A DNA stretch of 64,000 nucleotides from Flavobacteriaceae bacterium PS02336 (GTDB lineage Bacteria; Bacteroidota; Bacteroidia; Flavobacteriales; Flavobacteriaceae): NCBI GenBank assembly GCA_029960065.1, contig JASCOF010000001.1:1116001-1180000 (forward strand), in the 5' to 3' direction. The notes beneath the pieces are model-generated. The model did no database searches. It had not been told where the DNA came from and worked only from the letters and a program-made list of their open reading frames with translations. Positions 8,986 to 16,804 of this stretch are shown here, piece by piece (within the stretch, counting starts at the first letter, position 1; each line of letters opens with the position of its first letter). Position numbers and translations under genes: made by a program.

Positions 8986-9528
8986 CTAGTGTTCTTTTAA
9001 TTCTTTAGCTAAAGGAAAATCTATTGGCACATTTAAAACTTTGCTTGTGAAGTTTGTGATGAAACTATCACCTACGACATGCAACGCATCAATCAGATTT
9101 TCATGATTATAGCCCATTTTAAAACATTGTTGAAGCAGTTGCACACTAATCCTATTTTTTTCTTCAACTACATTTTTAATGAATTTTACCAGCGCATCTA
9201 ATTTTTTATCAAATTCAGCATTCCCCCGACGAAGCTGTAATATTTGATCTTCATCAAAACCATTTAGCTTTCCGATCATAGTATGGACACTTAGACAATA
9301 TAAAGAATTGTTTTTTTGAGAAACCACTAACATAATCGCTTCGCATTCTTGCTTTGACAAAGAAACCTTTCTAGTATGAAATTGATAGTAATTACTTAAT
9401 GCATTTTCTGAATGCATCATCGACGCATAAAGATTAGGGACACTCCCTAAACGCTCTTTGAAGTATTTCAAGAACTCCTTGTTTTTTTTACTAACTTCCT
9501 TATTATCGGGTATTTCTATTGTTAACAT
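8986..9528 (-). CDS. Carboxymuconolactone decarboxylase (AhpD-like) family protein
   Basis: CMD/AhpD-fold protein, 180 aa. Family members use a CxxC...H site as a thiol-disulfide centre, as in AhpD, or have peroxidase-like activity. The site here is NSLYCLSVHTM near residues 73-83: only the second Cys of the usual CxxC is present (SLYC instead of CxYC), while the His is kept. It ends FPLAKELKEH, like the paralogue at 16805. It follows the AraC gene by 31 bp and precedes msrA in frame. Loss of one Cys may change chemistry; that is inference. Confidence 0.85.
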   Translation of the reverse strand: MLTIEIPDNKEVSKKNKEFLKYFKERLGSVPNLYASMMHSENALSNYYQFHTRKVSLSKQECEAIMLVVSQKNNSLYCLSVHTMIGKLNGFDEDQILQLRRGNAEFDKKLDALVKFIKNVVEEKNRISVQLLQQCFKMGYNHENLIDALHVVGDSFITNFTSKVLNVPIDFPLAKELKEH

Positions 9529-9559
9529 TGTTATATCTTCATTTTTTTAACTAAGACTC

Positions 9560-10393
9560 TTATTCTCTAAATTTGGAGATGTTTGTACCGGTATACATTT
9601 TAAAAAATCTGCTAAAATGTGCCGGACTTTCAAAACCTAATTCGTATGCAATTTCCTTTGCCGTTTTGTCGGTATAATGCAGATATCTTTTTGCTTCCAG
9701 GATAATCCTATTTTGTATTATTTTTGATGGAGCAGGTTGCCTCAAAATCGCGAAAATATTACTCAAAGTTTTTGGTGATTTATTTAACGCATCTGCATAA
9801 AATTTCACTCCATGTTCCTTTTTAAAATTTTCTTCCAGTAATAAGGCAAACTTTCTGATCATATCAAGTTTTTCATCTGAAAATTTTGAATAGCATTCAC
9901 TTTGCTGTTTTGCAGTACGGGTCGTTTTAATTATTAGATGTTTCAGCAAAGTCCTAAGCATTTCTCCTTGAAAATTATCTTGCGATAACCATTCATCAGA
10001 AAACATTTTTTCTAAGTATCGCATTTCTTCTTTCTCATCCTCATTTAATTTAATAAACATAGGATGTTCAATACCATAAAATAGAAAACCAACGCAACCT
10101 ACTTCAGCATCATGATCTACTATGCAATAAAACTCTCTGTTAAACTGCCAGGCAATTAATTGATCTGGTTTTTCAAATGTGAAATTTTGATTGGATACTA
10201 ATGGTAATAAAGACCTTTCGGGCATTTCATAGTCAATTTCATCAATTTTTACTTTTTGCTTAGAACCTTTATTATAAACAAAAGTGTTGATAGGTGCTGT
10301 TGGCTTACGAAGTCCTGCTCCTTTTAACTGATCACTGTTCACATGCATGACGAATCTTGCTGAAGTTATTTTATCTTCGTATTCCCTTACCAT
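9560..10393 (-). CDS. AraC-family transcription regulator (copy 1 of 3 in the island)
   Basis: A 277-aa regulator. The N-terminal sensor half (1-165) contains WQFNREFYC and IVDHDAEVGC, giving Cys90 and Cys100 in a C-x9-C arrangement. The C-terminal AraC domain (about 180-277) has two HTHs: KFYADALNKSPKTLSNIF and KTAKEIAYELGFESPAHFSRFFK. Long blocks are identical or nearly so to the regulator at 18535. It sits inside the minus-strand redox operon, with a 159-bp gap before it. It is the obvious candidate for binding the 21-bp-spaced repeats found at the cargo promoters; that link is inferred. Confidence 0.9.
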   Translation of the reverse strand: MVREYEDKITSARFVMHVNSDQLKGAGLRKPTAPINTFVYNKGSKQKVKIDEIDYEMPERSLLPLVSNQNFTFEKPDQLIAWQFNREFYCIVDHDAEVGCVGFLFYGIEHPMFIKLNEDEKEEMRYLEKMFSDEWLSQDNFQGEMLRTLLKHLIIKTTRTAKQQSECYSKFSDEKLDMIRKFALLLEENFKKEHGVKFYADALNKSPKTLSNIFAILRQPAPSKIIQNRIILEAKRYLHYTDKTAKEIAYELGFESPAHFSRFFKMYTGTNISKFRE

Positions 10394-10552
10394 ATTGATT
10401 TGCCTTTATTTTATCGTTTTTAAGTGGATACTAATTTAATTTTTCTCCCTCTTTATTCCCTTATAATATCCATCACGTTTCCCCAATTATCTCATACTTA
10501 CACTACATCATAAGACACCCTCTCATTTCACATTTATATGTTCTTATATATC

Positions 10553-11317
10553 TTACAAAATTGCTGCTGTCGCACCTCCGTCCACTACAATATTTTGACC
10601 GCTCACATACGATGCCTTATCCATTGCTAAAAAAGCAACTACCGCTGCTATTTCTACATCTTGGGCCACGCGTCGCAATGGGGTTCTGTTTGTTATTGCA
10701 CTTAATTTTTGTTCATCTGCCAATACATTTTTTGTTGCTGGTGTTTCGGTAAACCATGGCGATACCGTATTTACTCTAATTTTATCTTCTGCCCATTCAT
10801 TCGCTAGGTTTCTTCCCAATTGAATTAGCCCTGCCTTTGACATTCCGTAAGGAGCACCAGTTCTAGCATCCAATATTCCCGCTACAGACGCAATATTGAC
10901 CACCGCACTTCCTGCCCCGTCCAAAAGGCTTGAATATAAAATTCTACTTAATTCAAATGGGGCTAACACATTTACTTCAAATACAGATCTGTATTCTCTT
11001 TCTTCATATTCGTTACTTGGTTTACGAATATTAATTCCAGCATTATTGACCAGCACATCTAATTTACCCCATTTTTTATCTACCCACATTTTAATTCTCA
11101 AACGATGATCTGTACTAGTTACGTCAGCTGACATACCATATACATTTAATCCTCGCTCTCTCAAAGCACTCTCTACTTTAATGACCTCCTCATTATCGCG
11201 TGCAGTAAACAATACTTCGGCTCCTAATTCCGCAAACTCTGTGACTATTGCTTTCCCAATCCCTTTGGAACCTCCCGTTATTACTACTTTTTTCCCTTCT
11301 AAATTCCAATTTTTCAT
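10553..11317 (-). CDS. SDR-family oxidoreductase
   Basis: NAD(P)-dependent short-chain dehydrogenase/reductase, 254 aa. The nucleotide-binding TGGSKGIG is near residues 14-21, NNAG near 92-95, a catalytic Ser in VVNIASVAG near 143, and YGMSK with the Tyr/Lys pair near 157-161. The C-terminus is the classical ASYVSGQNIVVDGG. The Arg-containing TARDNEE after beta-2 favours NADP(H). It most resembles tropinone reductase-like/glucose dehydrogenase-like SDRs; the substrate is unknown. It is 16 bp downstream of the thioredoxin-like gene in the minus-strand operon. Confidence 0.88.
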   Translation of the reverse strand: MKNWNLEGKKVVITGGSKGIGKAIVTEFAELGAEVLFTARDNEEVIKVESALRERGLNVYGMSADVTSTDHRLRIKMWVDKKWGKLDVLVNNAGINIRKPSNEYEEREYRSVFEVNVLAPFELSRILYSSLLDGAGSAVVNIASVAGILDARTGAPYGMSKAGLIQLGRNLANEWAEDKIRVNTVSPWFTETPATKNVLADEQKLSAITNRTPLRRVAQDVEIAAVVAFLAMDKASYVSGQNIVVDGGATAAIL

Positions 11318-11333
11318 GTCTTTATATTTTCAG

Positions 11334-11804
11334 TTATTTTTTCTTTGAAGCCTGTTCACCAAATTCTATCAACTGCTTTCCATTGACAAATCCTATTTTT
11401 GTCATCACTAATTTACCTTGTGGAGTGAAGAATAATAATGTTGGATATGCTGTCACTTTCCATTTCTCTGCTAATGCAATACCTTCACCACTCTCCATAT
11501 CAATGGTCACATTAATGAAATTTTTATTAAAATACACTGCTGCTTCTTTCTCTTTGAATGTTTTAGATTTCAGTAATTTACAAGGCGCGCACCAAGTTGT
11601 ATAAGCATCCACAAAAATATATTTATTACTTTTTTTTGCTTTTGCAGCAATTTCGCTCCATTTCCCATTAGTAAAGTCAATTTCCTGACTTTCCTTTTTC
11701 ATACCGGCTTTTGGATTATTTTGGGCAAATGACATACTTACTAAAGACACCAATGCAAAAATTAGCATCGTATAAGTCATTACTCTTTTCTTAGTTTTTA
11801 ACAT
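11334..11804 (-). CDS. Exported thioredoxin-family protein
   Basis: A 156-aa thioredoxin-fold protein. A Sec signal peptide (about 1-27, ending SMSFAQ) is followed by YIFVDAYTTWCAPCKLLKSKTF, a CAPC redox site near residues 72-75, and the cis-Pro region VTAYPTLLFF near 117. This is the thioredoxin_7/DUF255-like type found in the Bacteroidota periplasm. It lies 10 bp after the peroxiredoxin-like gene, so the pair is likely an exported peroxidase and its reductant, which DsbD could recharge. Confidence 0.88.
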   Translation of the reverse strand: MLKTKKRVMTYTMLIFALVSLVSMSFAQNNPKAGMKKESQEIDFTNGKWSEIAAKAKKSNKYIFVDAYTTWCAPCKLLKSKTFKEKEAAVYFNKNFINVTIDMESGEGIALAEKWKVTAYPTLLFFTPQGKLVMTKIGFVNGKQLIEFGEQASKKK

Positions 11805-11814
11805 CGTTTCTGTT

Positions 11815-12519
11815 TTATAAGTCTTTAAATATTGTTTGTGCTACTACCTTTAATAATTCAGGCTTTAACCTTTTTGTAATATCTGGATTGATGTATTCAA
11901 AATTTATTTCACCATTTTTGCTTAATATAAATACCGATGGAACAGGTATCAACAAATCAATGTCTTTTCCGCCAGTAGACTTAGGGAGAAAATCCCAATA
12001 ACCTTTAGGGGCTTTATACGCGATGCCGAATTGCTTAGAAACTGCCAGATCTGCATCTGACAACAATGTGTATTCTAAGCTTGCTTTATCCATTGAAGCG
12101 TTTAAACCTTCAGGCTTATCGGTGCTTATTGCAATTAACTGATATCCCATTCTTTCCAGATCGCCTGATATTTCTTGTAATCCAGATAATTGTTTAGAAC
12201 AGTATGGACACCATCCACCCCGATAAAAAACTAAGATAGTAGGTTTCTCAGCTACCATTTTATTTAAATCGACAATTTTCCCTTGCTGATTCATCAACGT
12301 TACCATAGGTATTTTCTCTCCTGCCAAAAGTGGGCTGATATCCTCAGCTTTTTGAGGATACATATTCTCTCCCATAGCCATCCTCCCCATTTCCATCTGG
12401 CTTTTTTCTTTATGGTCCATCATGTTCTTTTGTTGTCCTTGGGCATTGGCCTGACTAACCATTATAAGCAGACCAAGTATGCTCATAATGTGTTTTATTT
12501 TTTGTGTTATACTTTCCAT
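11815..12519 (-). CDS. Exported AhpC/TSA-type peroxiredoxin-like protein with Met-rich linker
   Basis: A thiol-dependent peroxidase-like protein of 234 aa. A signal peptide (about 1-26, ending SQANA) is followed by a Met/His-rich stretch, MMDHKEKSQMEMGRMAMGEN, at about 33-52. The redoxin domain follows, with FYRGGWCPYCSKQL giving a CPYC site near residues 103-106, and ISTDKPEG and FGIAYKAPKGYW later. CxxC-type AhpC/TSA proteins of this kind reduce peroxides or act as disulfide carriers. The Met-rich segment is unusual and would be a substrate for the periplasmic MsrA/MsrB encoded downstream. It is the first intact gene behind promoter site A. Confidence 0.85.
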   Translation of the reverse strand: MESITQKIKHIMSILGLLIMVSQANAQGQQKNMMDHKEKSQMEMGRMAMGENMYPQKAEDISPLLAGEKIPMVTLMNQQGKIVDLNKMVAEKPTILVFYRGGWCPYCSKQLSGLQEISGDLERMGYQLIAISTDKPEGLNASMDKASLEYTLLSDADLAVSKQFGIAYKAPKGYWDFLPKSTGGKDIDLLIPVPSVFILSKNGEINFEYINPDITKRLKPELLKVVAQTIFKDL

Positions 12520-12539
12520 TTTTAGTTAATGAAGTGTGA

Positions 12540-12878
12540 TTAAATGTTTTTTGCTAAAGGAAAATCTACCGGTACTTGTGTTACGGCATGTAATAAGTTG
12601 CTTATTGTACGATCACCTAACATTGTTGCAAATGATACAGCCTGTCCTTTACCTGCATATAATTGAATTGAAATTGATTCTCCTGGCATAATTAGAGGAG
12701 AACCGCCATTATTTTTAAATGTTCCTGATTCAACTAAAGGTCTGGAGTCCAATACATTTTCAATTGTAATCGTTGACGATGATGACATTTCCATCATGCC
12801 ATCATCGTCCTTACTACATGATGCTAAAACTAATGATAGTCCCAAAAGTGATAACCACCCAAATTGTTTGTGTCTCAT
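12540..12878 (-). pseudogene. Chimeric remnant: spondin-domain lipoprotein N-terminus fused in frame to a CMD-protein C-terminus
   Basis: The open frame is 112 aa. Residues 1-20 are a lipoprotein signal with lipobox LASC. Residues about 35-87 (TITIENVLDSRPLVESGTF through VSFATML) match the start of bacterial spondin_N domains. The frame then switches abruptly at about base 12617 to GDRTISNLLHAVTQVP and FPLAKNI, which is the C-terminus of the AhpD-like protein at 16805 (GDRTISNILHAVTQVP, FPLAKSIS). The middle of both genes is missing, as expected from an internal deletion joining two neighbouring genes. It is still expressed from promoter site A in principle, so a short secreted product is possible, but neither parent function can remain. 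Confidence 0.8.
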
Positions 12879-12905
12879 AAATTATTCTGTTAAAATTTTA
12901 TAAAA

Positions 12906-12971
12906 CAAAGGTATTTGATGATATTAGTTATACTGATGTCCAAATTTCCCTATCATATGACTGAATTTCCC
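12906..12971 (-). promoter_or_regulatory. Promoter with 21-bp-spaced operator, site A
   Basis: Minus strand: two GGGAA half-sites (12967-12971 and 12946-12950) start 21 bp apart, with GGAC 9 bp after the second one (12938-12941). A -7 element TACCTTTG at 12906-12913 begins 37 bp after the second GGGAA. The same geometry occurs at 16695 (site C) and nearly so at 13783 (site B). The downstream start codon is at 12878. It heads the minus-strand redox operon. Confidence 0.75.
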
Positions 12972-12975
12972 GATT

Positions 12976-13780
12976 TACGGTATCTATCTGTTTAACTCGA
13001 AAAAATTATTGATTTGGGAGATTCAAATTGACAAAATTAGCTAACTTAAAATGTCAACCACCTATTCAAAGGAAAATTTGAAACAGTAAATCGAAGACAG
13101 AATCAAAAAAAGAGAATTAATACCATGTTAACATACAATCCAGCCATGTATTCATCAATCATATTCTATTCCTTCACAGGATAGAGGTCTTAGCGGGTTC
13201 TATGTAAAAATGGTATCATGACTTACTTGCACAAATTGCTTGGGTAAGTGGTTTTTTATATTCAAAAAAATACGCAGATTCCAAAACATCATTAACGGCA
13301 GTGTGTCTAAAAACCTAAACCTAACTGCTGAGAATCGAATATACGCGAATTTTGTAAGATAGGTGCCCGTGTATGAAATTGTGATTTGAGGTTATTACAC
13401 AGTTTGACGGTCAGCACCTCATGGCAAATGCGAATTGGTGGAGTGGTCTTTATTACATTTAGTCTGCTAAATTCCGAATATAAAATTTCAACATAAGGAC
13501 CGTTGACATAGGATCACGGCTCTCACTATATTACCTGATAATATTTGCTTCCCTTATATCTTTTAGTGGTATGTACGAGTATCTACACAAGTAAGTATAT
13601 ATGCTTATGTAATCCTGTAGTGGCTATATTGCTTAGTTTATTCTTCACAAAAGATAAAATCACTTTAATTCTATGATAGGCCTTTTTATTATTTTAGAAA
13701 GCATCTTATTCATGAATATAAAAAATACGGAACAGCTTTAAATTAGAATTAGAAAGAAAGCTATTCCAATTTAGTCGATA
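12976..13780. other. 800-bp gap between divergent redox transcription units
   Basis: No ORF or recognisable gene remnant on either strand. The composition is like intergenic DNA. The two ends carry operator sites A and B, which drive transcription outwards in opposite directions. I see no RNA gene or repeat in the middle. Confidence 0.5.
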
Positions 13781-13782
13781 AA

Positions 13783-13847
13783 AGGAAATTTCGTCATGTA
13801 TTAGGGAAATATGGACTATTAACCGCGCTGTTTTATAAATATCTTTG
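13783..13847 (+). promoter_or_regulatory. Promoter with 21-bp-spaced operator, site B
   Basis: AGGAA at 13783 and GGGAA at 13804 are 21 bp apart, with GGAC at 13813 (9 bp on, as in sites A and C) and a -7 element TATCTTTG at 13840-13847. The spacing from the second half-site to the -7 is 36 bp, against 37 in A and C. The DUF417 gene starts at 13873. Confidence 0.72.
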
Positions 13848-13872
13848 TTTTATCAAATAAAAAAATAAAAAA

Positions 13873-14310
13873 ATGGAAAAATCAAGCAACATAAAAACGC
13901 CAAGTATCGGGCTATTAATCATGGTTCTAGGTACAGCAGTTGTTCTACTCTGGATCGGTGCTTTTAAGTTTACATTAACGGAAGCTAAAGGAATTAAATC
14001 TCTCGTAGAAAATCATCCTTTAATGGGATGGAGTTATGAAATATGGTCAATTAGAACCGTTTCAAATATAATCGGCATAATTGAAATTATCACGGGATTA
14101 ATGCTGTTGATAGGAATAAAAATAAAAAATAGCCTAAAATGGGCTGGATTGCTAATGATTTTGACTTTTGGATTTACAATTAGTTTTTTATTTACTACTC
14201 CTGGAGTATGGAAGACAGTAGATGGAGTACCTGTTACGGACTTTTTTATTTTGAAAGATTTAGTCTTTTTGGGATTTGGTGTGGCCTTATGGAAAGATAG
14301 TATTAAATGA
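13873..14310 (+). CDS. DUF417 (YkgB/RclC-like) inner-membrane protein
   Basis: A 145-aa integral membrane protein. It has about four hydrophobic segments: 15-32, 68-88, 95-115 and 122-140. It contains the family signature WIGAFKFTLTEAKGIKSLV and the conserved Pro-Leu-Met-Gly-Trp turn near 52-56. In E. coli the homologue RclC is made under reactive chlorine stress from the rcl operon, under the AraC-family regulator RclR. Here the gene has its own copy of the shared operator (site B) and sits among AraC and methionine-sulfoxide repair genes. Molecular function is unknown in the family. The link to chlorine stress is by analogy. Confidence 0.88.
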   Translation: MEKSSNIKTPSIGLLIMVLGTAVVLLWIGAFKFTLTEAKGIKSLVENHPLMGWSYEIWSIRTVSNIIGIIEIITGLMLLIGIKIKNSLKWAGLLMILTFGFTISFLFTTPGVWKTVDGVPVTDFFILKDLVFLGFGVALWKDSIK

Positions 14311-14408
14311 AGCCTCGGTAGCTGAAGAATCAATCGAATCAACGATAAAATTGTATTGTGAATAAATAATTAATGAAAACAAGATTAGAAATAATGGGAG
14401 GCGTTAGT

Positions 14409-14665
14409 ATGAGGTTACTTTTAAGTAGCCTTGTATTGATTTTGTTGAGCTTCAATCGTATGGATATACGATTGAAGCTCAACAGGCTTCCCATATGGAA
14501 ATCTCTTATTGCAATCCTTTAAAAAGTGATTGTAAATCACATCAATCCGGTAAGACAAAAAATAATAAATGTAAAAGGGAATGTTCAAGTAAATGTTGCG
14601 GGAAAGCATGTAATAATGGCTCTATTGTAGTCGCAGTAATTGAAAAATCTACGAAAAGAATATAA
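14409..14665 (+). pseudogene. Small Cys-rich protein, probably frameshifted at a palindrome
   Basis: From ATG 14409 the frame gives a signal-peptide-like start (MRLLLSSLVLILLSF) and then nonsense. The frame two bases off continues from about 14471 as IEAQQASHMEISYC and a Cys-rich stretch with seven Cys (including CSSKCCGKAC), ending at TAA 14663-14665. The switch point coincides with a 19-bp perfect inverted repeat (14443-14484). I read this as a secreted Cys-rich protein broken by a frameshift. An alternative is an intact 56-aa cytosolic protein starting at ATG 14495. I do not recognise the family. Confidence 0.5.
14443..14484. repeat. 19-bp perfect inverted repeat with 4-base loop
   Basis: The left arm TGTTGAGCTTCAATCGTAT (14443-14461) and its exact reverse complement (14466-14484) flank the loop GGAT. 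No T-run follows, and it lies inside the apparent coding sequence of the Cys-rich gene, so it is not a normal terminator. Perfect arms this long at a frame switch suggest a template-switching mutation. Confidence 0.9.
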
Positions 14666-14781
14666 TGTTGATCATTGTAAACGTCGAAATTACCGACAAA
14701 CCCCTACTCATACCATGCTCACTTATCGAAAGTAGCATAAAGGATTATGTCGCTAATTTGAAATTGCCTTTGAATAAATAG
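14665..14781 (+). CDS. Hypothetical 38-aa ORF overlapping the Cys-rich gene
   Basis: The ATG overlaps the Cys-rich frame's stop (TAATG). The product starts MLIIVNVEITDKPLLIPC and ends LKLPLNK. No family is recognised and it may be a chance ORF or a decayed gene end. It lies 22 bp before the DinB gene. Confidence 0.25.
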   Translation: MLIIVNVEITDKPLLIPCSLIESSIKDYVANLKLPLNK

Positions 14782-14803
14782 AAAACCTCAATTACATAAG
14801 AAA

Positions 14804-15322
14804 ATGAAACAATTTTTTACACTGATTATCTTTTTTGGTACATTTTGTACAGCAATGGCTCAATCAACAGACAGTCTACAGGTACAGTTAGCAAGAAAAT
14901 GGACTAATAGTAAATCTTATGCACTAAAGCTTGCTGCCTTAATGCCAGAAAAGGATTATGAATTTAGAGCTACGGATGAGGAAATGACTTTTACGGAGCA
15001 GTTGCTTCATATTGCCGACAATATGAATTGGTTATCGTCCACTTACCTTTTTACTAATGCCCCTGTTAAAAGAGATCCTGCAATAAAGCTCTCAAAGGCT
15101 GAAGTATTAAAAGTATTAGCGGAGGCCTACGATCGTGGATTGCAGGGCCACAATAGAACAAGCAAAATGCAATTGGAAGAGCATGTGAAGTTTTTTGCCG
15201 GACCAATGACCAGGAGTCAGATTTTAATTTTGATGCATGACCACCAAACTCACCATCTCGGACAGCTTATCGTTTACTTGCGTCTTAAAGGCATTAAGCC
15301 ACCGAATTACGTGGGTTGGTAA
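14804..15322 (+). CDS. Exported DinB-superfamily protein
   Basis: A 172-aa protein with a Sec signal peptide (1-20, ending TAMAQ) and a DinB/YfiT-type four-helix fold. The metal-ligand histidines are visible as LLHIADNMNW (His69) and HDHQTHHLGQL near 145-155. Many family members are thiol transferases or metal-dependent hydrolases, but the exact activity here cannot be read from sequence. It lies between the DUF417 unit and the dehalogenase-like gene and is probably transcribed with both. Confidence 0.85.
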   Translation: MKQFFTLIIFFGTFCTAMAQSTDSLQVQLARKWTNSKSYALKLAALMPEKDYEFRATDEEMTFTEQLLHIADNMNWLSSTYLFTNAPVKRDPAIKLSKAEVLKVLAEAYDRGLQGHNRTSKMQLEEHVKFFAGPMTRSQILILMHDHQTHHLGQLIVYLRLKGIKPPNYVGW

Positions 15323-15386
15323 AACAAAAAATGTTTTTCAGTCAAAGAACTAACAATGGCTAAGTTTTAAAATCAATTGAAAAAAA

Positions 15387-16181
15387 ATGAAGAACAGAAG
15401 AACCTTTTTACAGACCGTAGCACCAATAGGACTATTAAGTTTGGTGAATATTGAAGGCTTTGCAAATAAGCCTGAGCTTTCAACCAATAAGCATGAAGTT
15501 GCAACAGATAAGCCGAAAGTTATTTTCTTCGATGTAAATGAAACCTTACTGGATTTAGAGCCCCTGAAGAAATCTGTTGTTGCAAAACTTGGAGGTAACA
15601 AGGAACTTGGTACATTATGGTTTACAACAATGCTTCAATACTCACTAGTGGTTACCGTAAGCGACCAATACATGGATTTTGGCAGCATTGGAGCCGCAAC
15701 ATTAAGAATGGTTGCAAAGAACAATAAGATTGATCTAAGCGAGGATGAAGCGAAAGCAGCAGTGAAGCCAATTTTGTCTTTAAAGCCACATCCTGAAGTC
15801 ACGGAGGCTTTAGCGCTGTTGAAAAAAGCCGGATATGTTCTAGTCTCATTTAGCAATTCTTCGAATAAGGCAGTCAAGTCGCAACTAGAATTTGCCGGAA
15901 TTGACTCTTTCTTTGATCAAATTTTAAGTGTAGAGGATTATGGAAAATTTAAGCCGCATATCGAAGTGTATAAGTGGGCTGCAAGAAAAATGAATGTAAA
16001 AAATGTTGATTGTATGCTAGTAGCTGCTCATGGATGGGATGTTGGTGGAGCAAAGTGGGCTGGTTGGCAAACCGCGTTTGTATCTAGGCCCGGTCAACAG
16101 CTATTTCCTCTTGCGATCAGGCCAGATATCGTTAAGGATGATCTATTGAAAGTCGCCAATGAAATTTTAGCATTGAAATAA
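15387..16181 (+). CDS. Haloacid dehalogenase type II-like HAD hydrolase with Tat signal
   Basis: A 264-aa HAD-superfamily protein. It starts MKNRRTFLQTVAP, a twin-arginine signal (NRRTFLQ), so it should be exported folded. Motif I is VIFFDVNETLLD near 47-58 with the nucleophile Asp. Motif II is LVSFSNSSN near 151. A Lys lies in FKPHIEVYKWA near 190-200, and the last motif is AAHGWDVGGAKWAG near 212. This pattern is that of (S)-2-haloacid dehalogenases. Export is unusual for that family. A role on halogenated products would suit the neighbourhood, but that is inference. Confidence 0.87.
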   Translation: MKNRRTFLQTVAPIGLLSLVNIEGFANKPELSTNKHEVATDKPKVIFFDVNETLLDLEPLKKSVVAKLGGNKELGTLWFTTMLQYSLVVTVSDQYMDFGSIGAATLRMVAKNNKIDLSEDEAKAAVKPILSLKPHPEVTEALALLKKAGYVLVSFSNSSNKAVKSQLEFAGIDSFFDQILSVEDYGKFKPHIEVYKWAARKMNVKNVDCMLVAAHGWDVGGAKWAGWQTAFVSRPGQQLFPLAIRPDIVKDDLLKVANEILALK

Positions 16182-16690
16182 TAATAGAAAAGTATTGTTT
16201 ACGGTAGTTTTCTCTTTAGATCATCAATAATTACAAAAAGTAATAATGCTATAAACAGTTGACCTTCCCCCGCTAAACTGCTACGATTTAAAGTAGAGTA
16301 AAATGGCAATATATTGTTTAAGAAAGCCGGCAATTTACTGTCAAAATTCACACCTAAGATGGCGCACAGTACTACAATACAATGTAGAAATAACTACTTC
16401 TTAATAAGGAAAGTGAAGGGAGAATAAACTGCCCGATGCATCTGGGAAATATCAAATAAAGTTGTTTAAAAGAGAACTTTAGGGAAAATCAAAAAAACAA
16501 ATTTGAAATTATTGGAAGGGAATACTCGTGCGTTTTAAGAAACATACATAAGCAGGTCTTACATACAGATAAACTATTTCACCCACAATTTCTTTTTCGG
16601 TGATGGCTAACGTGTAAGTACTCTAATATAGCTAGTCAATTTGTACATCGTCAATATTTATTAAAACATATCCGGAAGTGAAATTTTCCA
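16182..16690 (+). other. 500-bp gap without recognisable genes
   Basis: No convincing ORF on either strand and no protein remnant I recognise. It separates the dehalogenase gene from promoter site C. Confidence 0.5.
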
Positions 16691-16694
16691 TATC

Positions 16695-16760
16695 GGGAAG
16701 TATAGACAACTTAAAGGGAAGTACGGACATTTGTGAAAGCTTTCCCTCGGCTTACCTTTG
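16695..16760 (+). promoter_or_regulatory. Promoter with 21-bp-spaced operator, site C
   Basis: GGGAA at 16695 and 16716 (21 bp apart), GGAC at 16725, and the -7 element TACCTTTG at 16753-16760. All distances are identical to site A. The downstream CMD gene starts at 16805, leaving a leader of about 38 bases. Confidence 0.75.
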
Positions 16761-16804
16761 TACTATACAAACGAATAAATTTATAACATAACAATTTAAT
16801 AAAA

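Noticed and set aside
10394..10552. GGGAA-type pair upstream of the AraC gene at 9560
   Set aside because: Two GGGAA words are present on the minus strand but 23 bp apart rather than 21, and no TAnnTTTG lies 37 bp on. Not counted as an operator of the set.
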